Of a DNA stretch of 42,869 nt, positions 1 to 10,192 are shown piece after piece. How positions within the stretch are numbered: position 1 is the stretch's first letter; each line of letters begins with the position of its first letter. The stretch is from assembly GCA_000934455.1 (NCBI GenBank), contig KN884530.1, forward strand, positions 1-42,869, written 5' to 3'. This DNA comes from Apostichopus parvimensis. Lineage: Eukaryota > Echinodermata > Holothuroidea > Aspidochirotida > Stichopodidae. The position numbers and the translations under genes were made by a program. The notes under the pieces were generated by a model. That model saw nothing but the letters and a program-made list of their open reading frames with translations, did not search any database and was not told the DNA's origin.

Positions 1-214
1 TCTTAAAATATTTAAACAATCATCAAACGTAAAAATTATGTTTTATTTGCGTGCATGGCTAAGATGAATCACACTACTTGAGAGGGAAATAGTTACGTAA
101 TATACAAGCTCACTTTCCAAACTAATAACCTTGAATGGTGCAGAGACGGCCAGTGTCCATCAGTGCACGTCCGTGCTACTAAAGGGCGGATTTTCACATG
201 CGAAAGAGGCTTCA

Positions 215-885
215 CTCCCCTCAAGGAAAAGCGTCGTGTCGTCAGCATACTGTAGAATACGAATTTCATTGTTGTGAATTGTAATACCTTTAATAAACTT
301 GATTACTAAAAATTTTGAATGGAAAAACCTCGGCACATAAAATAAAAATGTACGGGCTTAATGGGCAACCCTGTCTAACTCCCCTGAAAATAGGGAACGA
401 ATGGCAAGAAAAACAATTGTTACACACGCAAGCAGTGGCGGTGAGATATAAAGTAGGAATCCAGCGAGAAAACTCATTCCCGAACTTAAAAAAAATAAAG
501 AGTTTTAAACACAAATTCTCATTCTAGCTTATCAAACGCTTTCTCAAAATCAAAATGTCTCAAACACTAAGCACCCTGGAGTCGACATGGTATCCGTATA
601 ATCAATCGCATCTAAAATACACGGAATAGTTTCTCCTATGAAGCGACCCTTAATAAACCCCGTTTGATTCGGACCGATTAATATATTGATGACATGTTTA
701 ATTCTAAAAGCTAGGGCCTTCGAACAAATTTGATAGTCGACATTAAGCAGACTGATGGGACGGTAATTTTTAACTAAAGCAAGATCCTTATTTGGTTTGG
801 GCAGAAGAGTGATGATGCCACGACACTGTTCGTGTGACAAGGTGCCACGATTGTAAGAAAAATTGAGGGAATTCGTAACCAGAAT
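215..885 (-). mobile_element. LINE reverse transcriptase fragment, L1/Tx1-like
   Basis: Decayed piece of a non-LTR retrotransposon reverse transcriptase. Reading from 885 downward, the fingers region appears first (LLPKPNKDL, then NYRPISLLNVDY), followed by FIKGRF, the first catalytic motif DFEKAFDKLE near 555-530, then WIPTLY, the RGVRQGCPLSP motif near 380, and the palm motif QYADDTTLFLEG near 255-230. The order and the RGVRQGCPLSP and YADD blocks are diagnostic of a LINE RT; the wording is closest to L1/Tx1-type elements, but the clade is not certain. The frame shifts between the fingers and the palm and a stop follows DKLE, so it is dead. Endonuclease, thumb and both ends are missing; similarity fades at about 215 and 885. 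Confidence 0.85.
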
Positions 886-1166
886 GGACCATTATGCAGC
901 TTAAATTATGCAGCTGAAAATATGAAAAGCTTTTTCAAGCCCATTATTACAACACTACTATACAGGAGATGGATGGAAATTAAAACAAAAGTTAAACAAC
1001 TTTTGTCTTGAACCAAACAAAAATAAGAAGATTGAATGGAAAACAAATAACAATACTGACCGAAATTAAGATTGAATAAAAACTATGGTTCTCCACAATA
1101 GCTGACTTTTCATGCAGTTGCTAGCTTGGTTATGACAGATGAAACAACGGGTTGGCTAAATGTTTC
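886..1166. other. intergenic stretch without recognised features
   Basis: AT-rich DNA with no coding, RNA or repeat signal I can support. Confidence 0.5.
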
Positions 1167-1379
1167 TCATTTTAAGGAGGCAGCACTCGATAAAGTATAT
1201 ATGTCCTTTGTCTGTTTGGGATATTCCATACCAAATACCAAGTATACTTCAAAGAGAGTTGTAAGTCCTTGCAGAAAATTGCTCGCGGTCACAACTGTCT
1301 CTCTTTCGTTGTTTATGATGAAGCTTCCATCTGCCTGAAACACAGCTGCACTCATAAGCATATATGGTGACAGGTTTCC
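1167..1379 (-). CDS. terminal exon of a multi-exon host gene, family of unknown function
   Basis: Begins after a pyrimidine-rich acceptor (CTTTTCCCTTTAG) at 1379 in phase 0 and ends at a TGA at 1169-1167, giving 70 residues. The block LFEVYLVFGMEYPKQTKDIY resembles the C-terminal end of a large uncharacterised gene family of fish and marine invertebrates, in which a strand-rich segment is followed by an aliphatic stretch and a conserved YPKQ. That resemblance is from memory and no function is established. The upstream exon at 3294-3138 has wording typical of the segment preceding it in that family and ends in phase 0, so the two could belong to one transcript; an intermediate exon near 2640-2370 is expected but its frame is unclear. 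Confidence 0.5.
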   Translation of the reverse strand, partial: GNLSPYMLMSAAVFQADGSFIINNERETVVTASNFLQGLTTLFEVYLVFGMEYPKQTKDIYTLSSAASLK

Positions 1380-1805
1380 CTAAAGGGAAAAGTAAAGAGA
1401 AATCATCTGAAAGATTTGCAGCCACCACTTTCACAACATTCTGTGCAAATGCTTATAAATTATAGCAACTGCAAGTGAGTATACATGTATACAGGAATAA
1501 GATGGTTAACTGGGCAATTGCACAAACACTCCAAGTGCTACTTTCTTAAACAGTGGCTCTTTAAAGATCGGTGACTTTTATGTAGGGTAGAACGAGAACA
1601 AAGGACAAGCATCTTAAAGATCTGTTGTACAGGCCCCAAATGCCTTAAATAGTTTGTTGGGATAACATAATCAGCCTGCCACGGTTGTAAAATGACCTCT
1701 TTGTACCAATTAGCGTGCAACCACCTGACATATTTTTCCTTGTTTAAGGGCCATTGTGTGAACAATGTATGGTAAACTACACTGTAGACATCAGGACGCA
1801 TACCA

Positions 1806-1881
1806 CAGTATGGGATGGTTCGGTAGTGCCGTTTGGCCGTGACGTTTTGTATCCCGCATGGCGGGTCACGTAAAAAGCACA
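1806..1881 (+). repeat. LINE 3'-end tag, copy 1 (5'-truncated)
   Basis: About 76 bp nearly identical to the last part of the tags at 6766-7116 and 38520-38924, ending at the same point (GGGTCACGTAAAAAGCAC). The shared 3' end with varying 5' ends is what target-primed retrotransposition leaves. ACGCATA occurs on both sides (1796-1802 and 1888-1894), which may be a short target duplication, but a few bases between it and the tag are unexplained. Confidence 0.7.
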
Positions 1882-3137
1882 GTCTTTACGCATAGAGCTG
1901 TGAGCCTAATGACAACTGTTTTGGTAAAAAGTGGTAGTCAAATTTTATGATAAAAATATCATCTACCTGGTTCAGATTGGAATACGTTATGATTTCGACA
2001 ATTCAAGACTCAATTACTTATAATCAAACACAAATGGAAGGTTTTGCCAAAAAAGAAGGTTCAAACAACAGGGAACCTGCAACATTTAGTTGTGTCTATG
2101 TGAACTACAAAGATGAGCAGCTGGCAGTTAGACCACATTTTGGAAGTACAAAATCATTGAATATTTAACATTTATCTTACCATGTGGTCTTCATCTGTCC
2201 CCCATTATCAAGGATGGCTTTTGTTTAAATATGGGTTGTATTAGGTATACTGTAGCCATGGTTTTCATTTCTATTGGTAAGATGTACAAGTGGGTTAAAG
2301 TTAGTCATTGCATACTCAGTGTGAACAAGTGAAGGCAAAACGCAGAGATAAATGCAGCAAGATAACCTACTGTATATATAGTTGTGGATAATTATAGCCA
2401 AGTCTCAAACTGTATGGTCCAACAGAGAAGTATGCTTTTATTAAAATCTGGTACATTTTGAAGATTAAGTGGAACCAGCACTTAAAGTATGCAACACACA
2501 AAAAAAAGCATTTAATTGCTATCTTCTTGAAGTCAGAAGCATCTTGCTTTTTCACTGGAAGGTTGAGAATTCCCTCTCGGAATGACTTCATGTTGCCTCA
2601 ATTGCTGCAATCCCTGTTATTCTTGTAACTTCATTATGAATCTGAAAACAGTAAATGTCAATAAATTTTGAAGCATGATACCCACAAATTTAATTCAATA
2701 AAAAACAACTAATAACTCTTCTAATCAGTTGTTTCTGCCTGTGCAATACTAAAGAACTAAATTTTTAACGGCCAATTGCAATATGATGAGTACTCTGAAT
2801 TAACTAACATGTGCCCTTATAATACTACTACCATTTTGATTATTACTGCCTGAGACAATTAACAGGCCAAGGAGGTAGCTTCAGAGGGAACCCCACCTTA
2901 ACGAGCAAATTATTCATGCGCTTTTCCTTTACTACGGTGAGCGAAATAGTAATGTAATACACATGCTCAATTTTCAAACTAGTGATCTTCAACAGGTGAC
3001 CTCAAATGCCACTGCAGCCCCACTAAAAGGGCGAACTTTCAAATTATATGATTTACCCTTCCATTATTACACTTGTAAAAGTACACCCTGGTCAGCTAGA
3101 AAGAATTATGTCATTTGGAGTTACATATTCTTCATAC
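1882..3137. other. probable intron, one doubtful exon
   Basis: AT-rich. On the minus strand a patch at about 2640-2480 follows an acceptor-like AG and carries short exon-like peptides in several frames (for example KSFREGILNLPVKKQDASDF), but no single open frame with both splice sites can be supported. The rest shows nothing. Confidence 0.3.
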
Positions 3138-3294
3138 ATCAGTTAAAGTGAACAGGAATGGGTACTTTTCCTTCATGTGGAGGATGCCCATTTTATTTTT
3201 CACATCCTTCCGTCTCTCTTCAATTGTTATCTCCATAAGCTTAGTAACCTTCCCCCGGTCAGTTGTTCTCTTGTTAAACTGTTCTTGCATCAAC
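3138..3294 (-). CDS. internal host exon, helical domain of unknown function
   Basis: 157-nt exon. The acceptor is TTTTTTACTTAG before 3294, entered with one base of a split codon; the donor GTATGA follows GAT at 3138, phase 0. It encodes about 52 residues with a charged helix (NKRTTDRGKVTKLMEITIEE), then ERRKDV and MKEKYPFLF. The pattern of basic R-R-x-(D/E)-(I/V) followed some 12-15 residues later by YPFLF recurs in an uncharacterised metazoan gene family, usually upstream of a C-terminal segment like the one at 1379-1167. I infer that the two are in one gene. No catalytic motif is visible. The open frame continues upstream past the acceptor, so the exon could start further out. Confidence 0.5.
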
Positions 3295-4959
3295 CTAAGT
3301 AAAAAATCATGCATATTTGCAATTAAATTTGAATTTTGAAATATAGATTCTTCCATTTTTCAGCATTAACAACTAGAAGTCCTATGGGGATAGAGTAATG
3401 ATGCTTCTGTTTACACAGGCAAAACCATTATTGACAAAAACTTGCATTACTATGCTCAAAAAATTAAATGGTAAGGGATTCTTTGCCCTTTCACAAGTGT
3501 AGCCAACATTTACTGAATCATTACAACCTTCCAAACATTCAAGTGCATGTGAATGTAATTTTAGACATTAACAATATTGATTTTTTTTCTGCAATGGTGA
3601 TGATGCACTCTGGTTCATTCACCAATTTCAAGCATGCTGTAATGAAGAAGTCTGCATTTTCCTTCGGACTTGATTTCTGCCATCAATGTTGAATTTTAAA
3701 CGGTCTACTAGTATTCTTTTTGTAAGCATCAAGCACATTTACTATCATTGTATGAGAAGCAAATGCTCATGCATCGTAATAAACTAAACCAGTACCTCAA
3801 TATTTGGTTACCCGTAACTTACATAACACTGCCTTTCACTGCAGTTACATAATTTGTATTTCTGTGTTATCTTACGTATGGTTTGGCTGCAAGTATTGTG
3901 ATATGGGCAAGACTTCACTAGCTACTGTGCTATCTGTTCATACTGGAGTCTGGTTGGGTGGCTGTGAAATAAAATACCAGATGTTAGAACCAGCGAATCT
4001 GATGGTTATGTGGCTGATATACTACACCACTATAGGATGGTTTTGATCACAAATAATGAACACCTGGCACTGCAGCCCAGGTGCAGCTCTAGAGACCCTT
4101 TCCTTTCATGGGGTATTTAGTGGCATTGGGAGATGTTGGACTTTGATATTGTGGCCAATAGTTTACATGTAAGCAAGTCTGTGGCATGACCTAGGGGAAG
4201 AGGATCATAGATAGTATAGCTCTGTGTTAGGGTCACTTAGATATACTATTTTTTTCACTGCTAACTGCCTCTGAATGTTTTATGAGGAACTCCAAAAGCC
4301 CTTTCAATAAGGGCACGGTGAGAGTCGCATGACTTCCCCAGCCTCATTAAATACTGTTAAAACACAAATGCATATCATATCCCATACAGGAATTATTCTG
4401 CATTGCAAAGATTCAACCACTTTGCCATGTAGAATATATTATATGCCTTTATGTCCTTCGTATATCTGGCTACTAATTTAGAAAAAAAGAAGAGAAGTTT
4501 GGAGGTTTTTTTGGGGGGTGGGGGTGATCATCCGTAACCAATCCCTCATAGAACCATAGGCTTCAAAGATAGCTGCTACTAATACAGAATTGCAAAATGC
4601 TCATCAAATAACACACAATGATAGAAAGATTGAATCATTTAGTACACAAGACTCACAAAGATCTGCTGGTATAAAGGTGAAAACTAAGTAGAATGTCAAT
4701 GATCACACATGTTAAACACATTCCATGTTTCGCAGGCTTAGCTAGATACTGTAACTATTGTCCACAACAACTGATTTTGCAGCCTGGTGTTGGCTTGGCT
4801 TCTTTTGGACAAACATGTTTACAATCTTGACTAAATATTGGAATTCTGTAGAACACAGAAAGTACACAAATAGTTAGTAACATTCATTCATGGTACAAGT
4901 TATGTTATACAGCTTTTGAGGAGCTGTTTGTAATGGACGCAGATGAATAAGAATAGTAC
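3295..4959. other. probable intron, no recognised features
   Basis: AT-rich DNA with homopolymer runs (for example a G-rich patch near 4505-4525). No coding, RNA or repeat signal that I can support. Confidence 0.4.
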
Positions 4960-5099
4960 CTTCCAAGACCTGTATTAATTGAATTGTAAGCTTGTCTTTC
5001 GAGAACACTCCTTTCTGCGATGTTTCCCGCAAGAAAGGTGAAATATTTTCTCCTGGGATTCCAACATTAACCAGCCATGGTTTATATTCAACATTCACT
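4960..5099 (-). CDS. possible host exon, unknown function
   Basis: 140-nt candidate exon on the minus strand. A TTGCATTTCAG acceptor precedes 5099, and a GTACT donor follows 4960 (an alternative GT lies 11 bases earlier, after ATACAG). It encodes about 46 residues including VEYKPWLVNVGIPGENISPF and KDKLTIQLIQ. The peptide looks globular and non-repetitive, which favours real coding, but I recognise no domain. Its end phases do not match the exons at 6155-6075 or 3294-3138 directly, so if it belongs to the same gene another exon must lie between. Confidence 0.4.
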
Positions 5100-5197
5100 C
5101 TGAAATGCAACATCACAATTTCAACATTAATCGAGAAATGTATGTCTTGTATTATTTATACTTATGTATGTATACATATACATATGTATTAAGTAAA

Positions 5198-5400
5198 CTG
5201 TGCTTTTTACGTGACCCGCCCTGCTGGATCAAAAACGTCACGGCCAAACGGCACTACCTGAACATCCCATTCTAACAGAAACCTCAAGTCAAGCGAGCCA
5301 AAAAGTAAAATACGCCCACCGACCTGCAGAGACAAACCCCCAACAACCCACTCAATCAAAAAACCACAACAGCCTCCAAAAAAGGCAGCCCAAAAAGGAA
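5198..5400 (-). repeat. LINE 3'-end tag, copy 2 (diverged)
   Basis: Starts at the same terminal sequence as the other copies (GTGCTTTTTACGTGACCCGCC when read on the plus strand is its reverse-complemented 3' end) and follows them to about 5400, where AAAGGCAGCCCAAAA marks the last shared block. Less similar than the copies at 6766 and 38520, so probably older. No target duplication found. Confidence 0.7.
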
Positions 5401-6074
5401 AGATTTGGTAAAAGACTACAAAGTAATTAAAGATAAAGATGAAAAGGGCATAAAAAAGTGAGCACAAATCATGGTCCTCTTATACTAATTATGGGAAACA
5501 CACATGTCAAATATGACATCTGGACAAGTTGAATAACAATTTGACTTTGTAATATAACACAGCCAAAGTTGTTTAGGCTTTGTCTGTCATCGACTTGAAA
5601 CTATCAGCATATTTTATTTTTATTTTCTCCCTCTCATTCATGACTGGGTCAGGTTTGCACATTTAAAGAAATCTTCAACTTCAATTTATCTGTTGGACAA
5701 AAGATCATCAGATAAGAAAGTACAATTCAGACAGAGGGTTGAAATTTATTAAAATACATTTCCTGACATCTTCTTATAAAATGTGGTTTCAATGTATACA
5801 TGTGGTCTATCTAATATCTCCACACCATGTATGTGACACGTCCAATTGCTTCCCTTGTTATGCTTGTGAGTAGCAGTTTACCTATGTGAAGTGCCAACTC
5901 ACAGTAAGCAGTACCAATGTGATGTGATATATAGACTTGCTAAAACCATCACTTTTTTTACCCAGGTTGTTCCTTGAAAGAACCTTTATCATTTCATGGT
6001 TTGAAATATGTTTTAAAACAAAGGTAATATAGACAATGTTTACACCAGGCACTTCCTAACACTATATCACTTAC
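5401..6074. other. no recognised features
   Basis: AT-rich DNA between a LINE tag and a candidate exon; nothing supported. Confidence 0.4.
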
Positions 6075-6155
6075 TTGGAATGGTCTTCCATACTTTGTCA
6101 GTTATTATTTCATGAAAGTGCTCCTCACTTTTCGCCCACTTAGTGTACGGTGGAC
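6075..6155 (-). CDS. possible small host exon
   Basis: 81-nt candidate on the minus strand with a strong acceptor (a long T run then AG before 6155) and a strong donor (GTAAGTG after 6075). It enters in phase 1 and leaves in phase 1. The peptide is GPPYTKWAKSEEHFHEII followed by TDKVWKTIP. I recognise no domain. Good splice sites on both sides argue for a genuine exon of the minus-strand gene that ends at 1167, but the link is inference. Confidence 0.4.
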
Positions 6156-6299
6156 CTAAAAAAAAAATCTTACAAATAAACAAGCCAATTAAGCCTTGAT
6201 TTTGGCGAAAGCATACAATGGTGATAGCGTGTGCGTATTTGGCCTGCATGCCTCTTAACATGCTAACTTATAATTGATTGAACTATAAATTGCTATATA

Positions 6300-6392
6300 T
6301 GTTCTGCGCTAATTGCCGATCGGTGCTATCTTAAGATTGCGCTGCGCGTTCTTAGGATCCTATAATTGCGCACCGATCTTAAGATTGCGCAA
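6300..6392 (+). repeat. left terminal inverted repeat of Ginger-like element
   Basis: Pairs with 10192-10100. Contains two exact copies of ATCTTAAGATTGCGC (6328-6342 and 6376-6390), each with an inner CTTAAG palindrome, plus several GCGC blocks; these are plausible transposase-binding sites. Flanked by TATA at 6296-6299. Confidence 0.88.
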
Positions 6393-6504
6393 GGCCCGTC
6401 TTGCGCGTTTTATCGATACTGCGCTATCTTGTGATCGTAGCTGTATGGAGTATCTGAATCAAATAATGGTGTCGGTACCTCATTAACTTTCTGTAACACT
6501 CAAC

Positions 6505-6625
6505 TGACGTCATCAATGCTATGGGATGCCAAGGTGGAGATAATTCACGTCAGTTCGTAGGTATAAATAGGGACGGCTATAGGCAGATTTTTTTCTATTT
6601 TTTTCCCCTTTATTTCGCAATAAAA
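6505..6625 (+). promoter_or_regulatory. CRE, TATA box and nearby AATAAA inside the Ginger-like element
   Basis: A perfect palindromic CRE (TGACGTCA, 6505-6512), a TATA box (TATAAATAG, 6562-6570) and an AATAAA about 50 bases further (near 6620) lie in order on the plus strand, just inside the left inverted repeat. The arrangement looks like a compact promoter followed by a poly(A) signal. It faces into the element but on the strand opposite to its gene. Activity is inference. Confidence 0.4.
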
Positions 6626-6765
6626 GTTGTATAGCCTACAAAAAGAGTCCTTCTAAAACATCACTTTTCATTGGGCATCTTGATTTCCTTTATGATGGGG
6701 ATCAATTTTGTCTCATTTCATGCATGTTCTAAGAATTATTCATTACTTTTTCAGGTTGAACTGTG

Positions 6766-7116
6766 CTTTTTACGTGACCCGCCATGCGGGATACAAAACG
6801 TCACGGCCAAACGGCACTACCGAACCATCCCATACTGACAAACGAAACTCAGGTCAAGCGAGCCAAAAACCTTCGCCCGCCGACCTGCAGAGACAAATAC
6901 CCCCACAACCCCCCCACTCAAACATTCAAAAAATTACAAAAGGACGACCCGCACGCAGCGAAACGAAAAACCCCTCCCCAGCACACCAGCGTCCAAAGAA
7001 GGCAGCCCTAGATAAACGGCGAAAATCGCCTTCAATTTGAAGGCGAATGTCAGACTTCACCGCCTCCAGGACTGCCTGCCAACTGGCAAATTTCCCCCTG
7101 AAAACCACATTACATC
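6766..7116 (-). repeat. LINE 3'-end tag, copy 3, with perfect target duplication
   Basis: 351-bp insertion inside the Ginger-like element. TCAGGTTGAACTGTG occurs immediately on both sides (6751-6765 and 7117-7131), a perfect 15-bp target duplication. On the minus strand it holds the tail of an ORF (WQAVLEAVKSDIRLQIEGDF, then FFGRWCAGEGFFVSLRAGRP) and ends in a stem-loop: CGTGA pairs with TCACG around CCCGC-ATG-GCGGG, followed by the tail TAAAAAGCAC. The peptide is almost identical in copy 4 (38597-38764), so the source element was recently active. It is presumably the C-terminus and 3' UTR of a LINE with a structured 3' end, as in L2/CR1-type elements; the clade is not determined. Confidence 0.82.
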
Positions 7117-7731
7117 TCAGGTTGAACTGTGACACTACTAAAGGACAGCACTAAAGAAGATCAGCAACCAGTCTCCTTTCTAGTCGGATTTCATCATTCT
7201 TATTAATCGATGTCCTCTCTGTTTAAGGGTCTATTAAAACACATCCTGCCAATGATTACAGTTTAAGAAATTCATGTAATAAAAATAAATCCTGTCAATT
7301 GTGTTAACAGGTTCTTTATTTACAGCACAACACATAAAAACTAAAAACATTGGAATTCTCAATGCAGTGGCTAGCAACAATTATACAATATATAGATAAT
7401 TTCAAGTTTACAGGATCGTACAATGTATGATATTCGTCTTCATTCATTTACAAACTGAAATCATACAATCATTTGCTTCTAAATGCTGCCATAAGTACAT
7501 TAGGATCGTTCCTAGTGGTATGAGTTAAAATGATTAAAATTACATCGTAATCAGGCACACAATGATAGATTAAAATAAACATTCTGTGGTGGTAAAAAGG
7601 AGCTGAATTCAAACACATAATTAAACAGTTATTTACAGTTATAAATTCTTAAGTCATTTATAGACAAGTCTTGTATAAATCGTTCAGACTATCTTAGACA
7701 TATTATTTACAAACCTCACACGACCAGTCTT

Positions 7732-9549
7732 TCACATTGTCCTCATCAATGTCACAACACTTAAAGTGGAACCATCGGAAACTAAGTTAACATTAGAACA
7801 TCTTTGTTCCATCGTCAATGCCACGGCAACGGCAGTGTATCTCCCCACATCGTAGGTCCTCACGGAATCGGCGTTTCTAAATTGGCAAGTGGACGTAAAT
7901 CGTTCTAGGAACTTGTTCGTAAAAGCGTCTTCGAGCGTTTGGCGCAACGAAGTGGTGGTATACGTCATCTGAACTGGGTCTTCTCCGTATGCTAAAGAGA
8001 CACCAAAGGCTATAGCGAACGGCCGCAATCGGAGTTTTCTTGTTGCTGCACATTTGCGAGGTCGATGCTGAGGCGGTCTTTCGTTGTCTTCACGTATCTG
8101 GTGGCTATTGTCTGTTGAGCTGACGCCGAGAGGCGGCCTCCGTGGAGAGAATCGTACACAGTCAGCTGATCTGGCGTTTGCCTGTGGGCTTCCTTGTCCA
8201 AGACAGTTGAGCTGAGGCCTGCGAGGGTGGGATCGATCTTCTTCATAAGTTGGCTGGCTTCGTCCATGTGGCGGTCGGTCAACCAATTCGTGGGTCCTAC
8301 TATCAACATTCTGATGTTTCGTCGTCGTCGCTGCAGGCGTGACTTGGATGGCAGTGGCTCGTGCAGTCTTCCCCTTGTCTCTTGCATGGGCATCTGGCCG
8401 TGGTGCATTTTGAAGTCCAACCGCATCTTTTAGTTTGCAGCTTCTTCCGGTAGGCTTTTCTGGATGCCTCTCGTAAGGTCGTCTCTTGCTTGTAGTTCGG
8501 CGTCATGTCTCCCGTGTATGGCATAAGGTCGCCCCCTTGGAATGTCCCTTTTAATGTCCCGAATTCTGTTGCTATGTGATATCGCTTGGCTGTGTCTCCC
8601 GTAACTTTGTAGATGATTGCTGGTAGGCGTCTTGGATTGCTGCATGATCTGTTAAATTTGGGGATGTCCATTGTAACCATATCGCCGTTTTCAAATTCGA
8701 TGACACGAATTCTCTTTCTCTTCCTGAAGGTCTCTTTCATACGTTCTGCGTTGGCCTTGTAATTCGTCATTGCTTTGTCTCGGTACTTCTTGAAGCTCGA
8801 CTGTTTGATCTCATCTTGGCTTGGGCTGTGGTCGTCTGGCGTGGTCGCATGGCTGGAACTTGGGCTCTGTGGCGACGTTGTGTCTCTCTTCCTTCTCGGA
8901 GCTGGTACATGTGGTGGGACGGGGGCATCTTTCTTGGTGCTGGTATGGGTCTCATCCGCTTCTCAGGTGGCTCCACACACCCATCGATATCCTCTTCATC
9001 CACGATGTTGACCGTTGAACCCGGCACGAAGGAGGATCGTGGCTGTTGACCGAAAACTAATGCGTATGGCGTCTTGATCGATTCTTGCACGGTTACATTC
9101 AAACCATACTGTATGCGTGGCAACCAGCTGACCCATGGCGTATTCTCCCCGATGGACTTCTCTGCCTTCATTGCTGCTAATCTGCTTTCTAACGTCTTAT
9201 TGCCGTTTTCTACCAGACCTTAGCTTTGCGAATGTCGGGGACGGCCTCGGACGAAAAGCACATCTCCACCCCACTGGTCAAAAAGTGCGTGTAGCAATTC
9301 GTTGACGAACTCTCTGCCGTTATCACTGTGGAAAATCTTGGGGACTCCAAGATAACTGAGGACTCTTTCTTGTAACTTCTCTGCTACCTCTTGCGCTGTC
9401 TTTTGCTTCAGGGGGAAGATAACGTGATATTTCGAAAAGTGATCCATGAAGTGCCCGATCAAGTCTACCTGAACACGGTTAAGGAAGCCGCTTGCGATGA
9501 TGAGACGAAGGGGTGGTCGGACGGTCTGTGGTACGGATAAGGCTACCAT
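7732..9549 (-). pseudogene. Ginger-like transposase: integrase core, Cys-rich knot, Ulp1-like domain
   Basis: Minus-strand coding remnant of the element at 6300-10192. Order of parts: integrase catalytic core (about 9480-9220) with VQVDLIGH, DHFSKYHVIFPL and SDNGREFVN, the last being the second catalytic Asp block; then the post-core segment WVSWLPRIQYGLNVTVQESI (about 9140-9060); a basic, low-complexity linker; an SH3/GPY-F-like segment (about 8690-8500, GDMVTMDIPKFN to GGDLMPY); a Cys-rich knot (about 8430-8350, KRCGW...CPCK...CTSHCHPSHAC); and a Ulp1/C48-like protease region (about 8300-7960) with NWLTDRHMD, VYDSLHGG, NSDCG and AIAFGVSLAYG. The same order occurs in invertebrate proteins often named KRAB-A domain-containing protein 2-like. 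The integrase would cut and join the element ends; a role for the protease is unknown. Several frame breaks; not functional as it stands. Confidence 0.8.
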
Positions 9550-10099
9550 GATTGATATTTACTTAAATCATGGTGAGATACTAAAGTCAGTACTGACCAA
9601 TGATGAAACGAGAAATAAGGTAAATGAGAGGTAAAAATGAAGAAAAGGAATCTCGTTTATTTAAATTAGTGCACTTGACTACAAAAAAACCGGGGAATTG
9701 TCATCTTCATGGTTTTAGTAGTTTGTGCTGCCGTTTTCTTTATTCAAAGGATGCCGTCCAATCTGCAAGAGGAAGGTAAATATTATAAAGAGGGAGGATT
9801 TGAATGACTGAAAGTGATGAAAGAAGGTAATAAAGTGATCAAAGGGATGATGAATTACTGATAAAACTAGTGATAAAGTGATGAAAGAAGGTGATAATTT
9901 GAGTGAAATACCTATTCTAACGTTCGATAAAAAGAAATGATGCAAGTATGAGATTTTTTCATCAAATGGCTACCCATATTTATTCATTTTGTGTTGCGTA
10001 GAATTTGGTGTGTTTGATATAAAGAAAAACCTTGACCCCCCTGCCATGTTCTTTCCCGTATAGGCCTACAGTTAACACTAGTAGCTTGCTATTAACATA
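9550..10099. other. upstream part of Ginger-like element, no coding seen
   Basis: Between the integrase start and the right inverted repeat. Contains imperfect repeats of GTGATGAAAGAAGGT (about 9808-9895). No promoter recognised. Confidence 0.4.
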
Positions 10100-10192
10100 T
10101 TGCGCAATCTTAAGATCGGTGGGCAATTATAGGATCCTAAGAATGCGCAGCGCAATATTAACATAGCGCAGATCGGTCAATTGCGCGGAACA
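10100..10192 (-). repeat. right terminal inverted repeat of Ginger-like element
   Basis: Reverse complement of 6300-6392 with about a dozen differences; TATA follows at 10193-10196. Confidence 0.88.

Larger units (their letters stand above)
6300..10192 (-). mobile_element. Ginger-like DNA transposon, decayed, with nested LINE tag
   Basis: A 3.9-kb element defined by 93-bp terminal inverted repeats (6300-6392 and 10100-10192), termini TGTTC...GAACA and a 4-bp TATA target duplication (6296-6299, 10193-10196). Inside, on the minus strand, is a decayed gene with a retroviral-type integrase core, a Cys-rich knot and a Ulp1-like protease domain. Ginger elements are known for Gypsy-like integrases, TGT termini, 4-bp duplications and added protease domains, so the assignment rests on three independent features. 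A 351-bp LINE tag was inserted later near the left end. The element looks broken, with several interruptions of its gene and no visible N-terminal zinc-binding part of the integrase. Confidence 0.82.

Noticed and set aside
1538-1801. 87-codon minus-strand frame with Trp-rich peptide (WLHANWYKEVILQPWQADYV)
   Set aside because: Looks somewhat protein-like, but I could not find splice sites or a family; it abuts a LINE tag and may be part of another repeat.
6708-7040. 110-codon plus-strand Pro/Lys-rich frame
   Set aside because: Antisense of the LINE tag, whose own ORF tail on the minus strand is conserved between copies.
8775-9049. Three overlapping plus-strand open frames of 65-78 codons
   Set aside because: They are antisense to the linker of the integrase remnant, where the GC-rich minus-strand coding sequence keeps the other strand open by chance; no motif seen.
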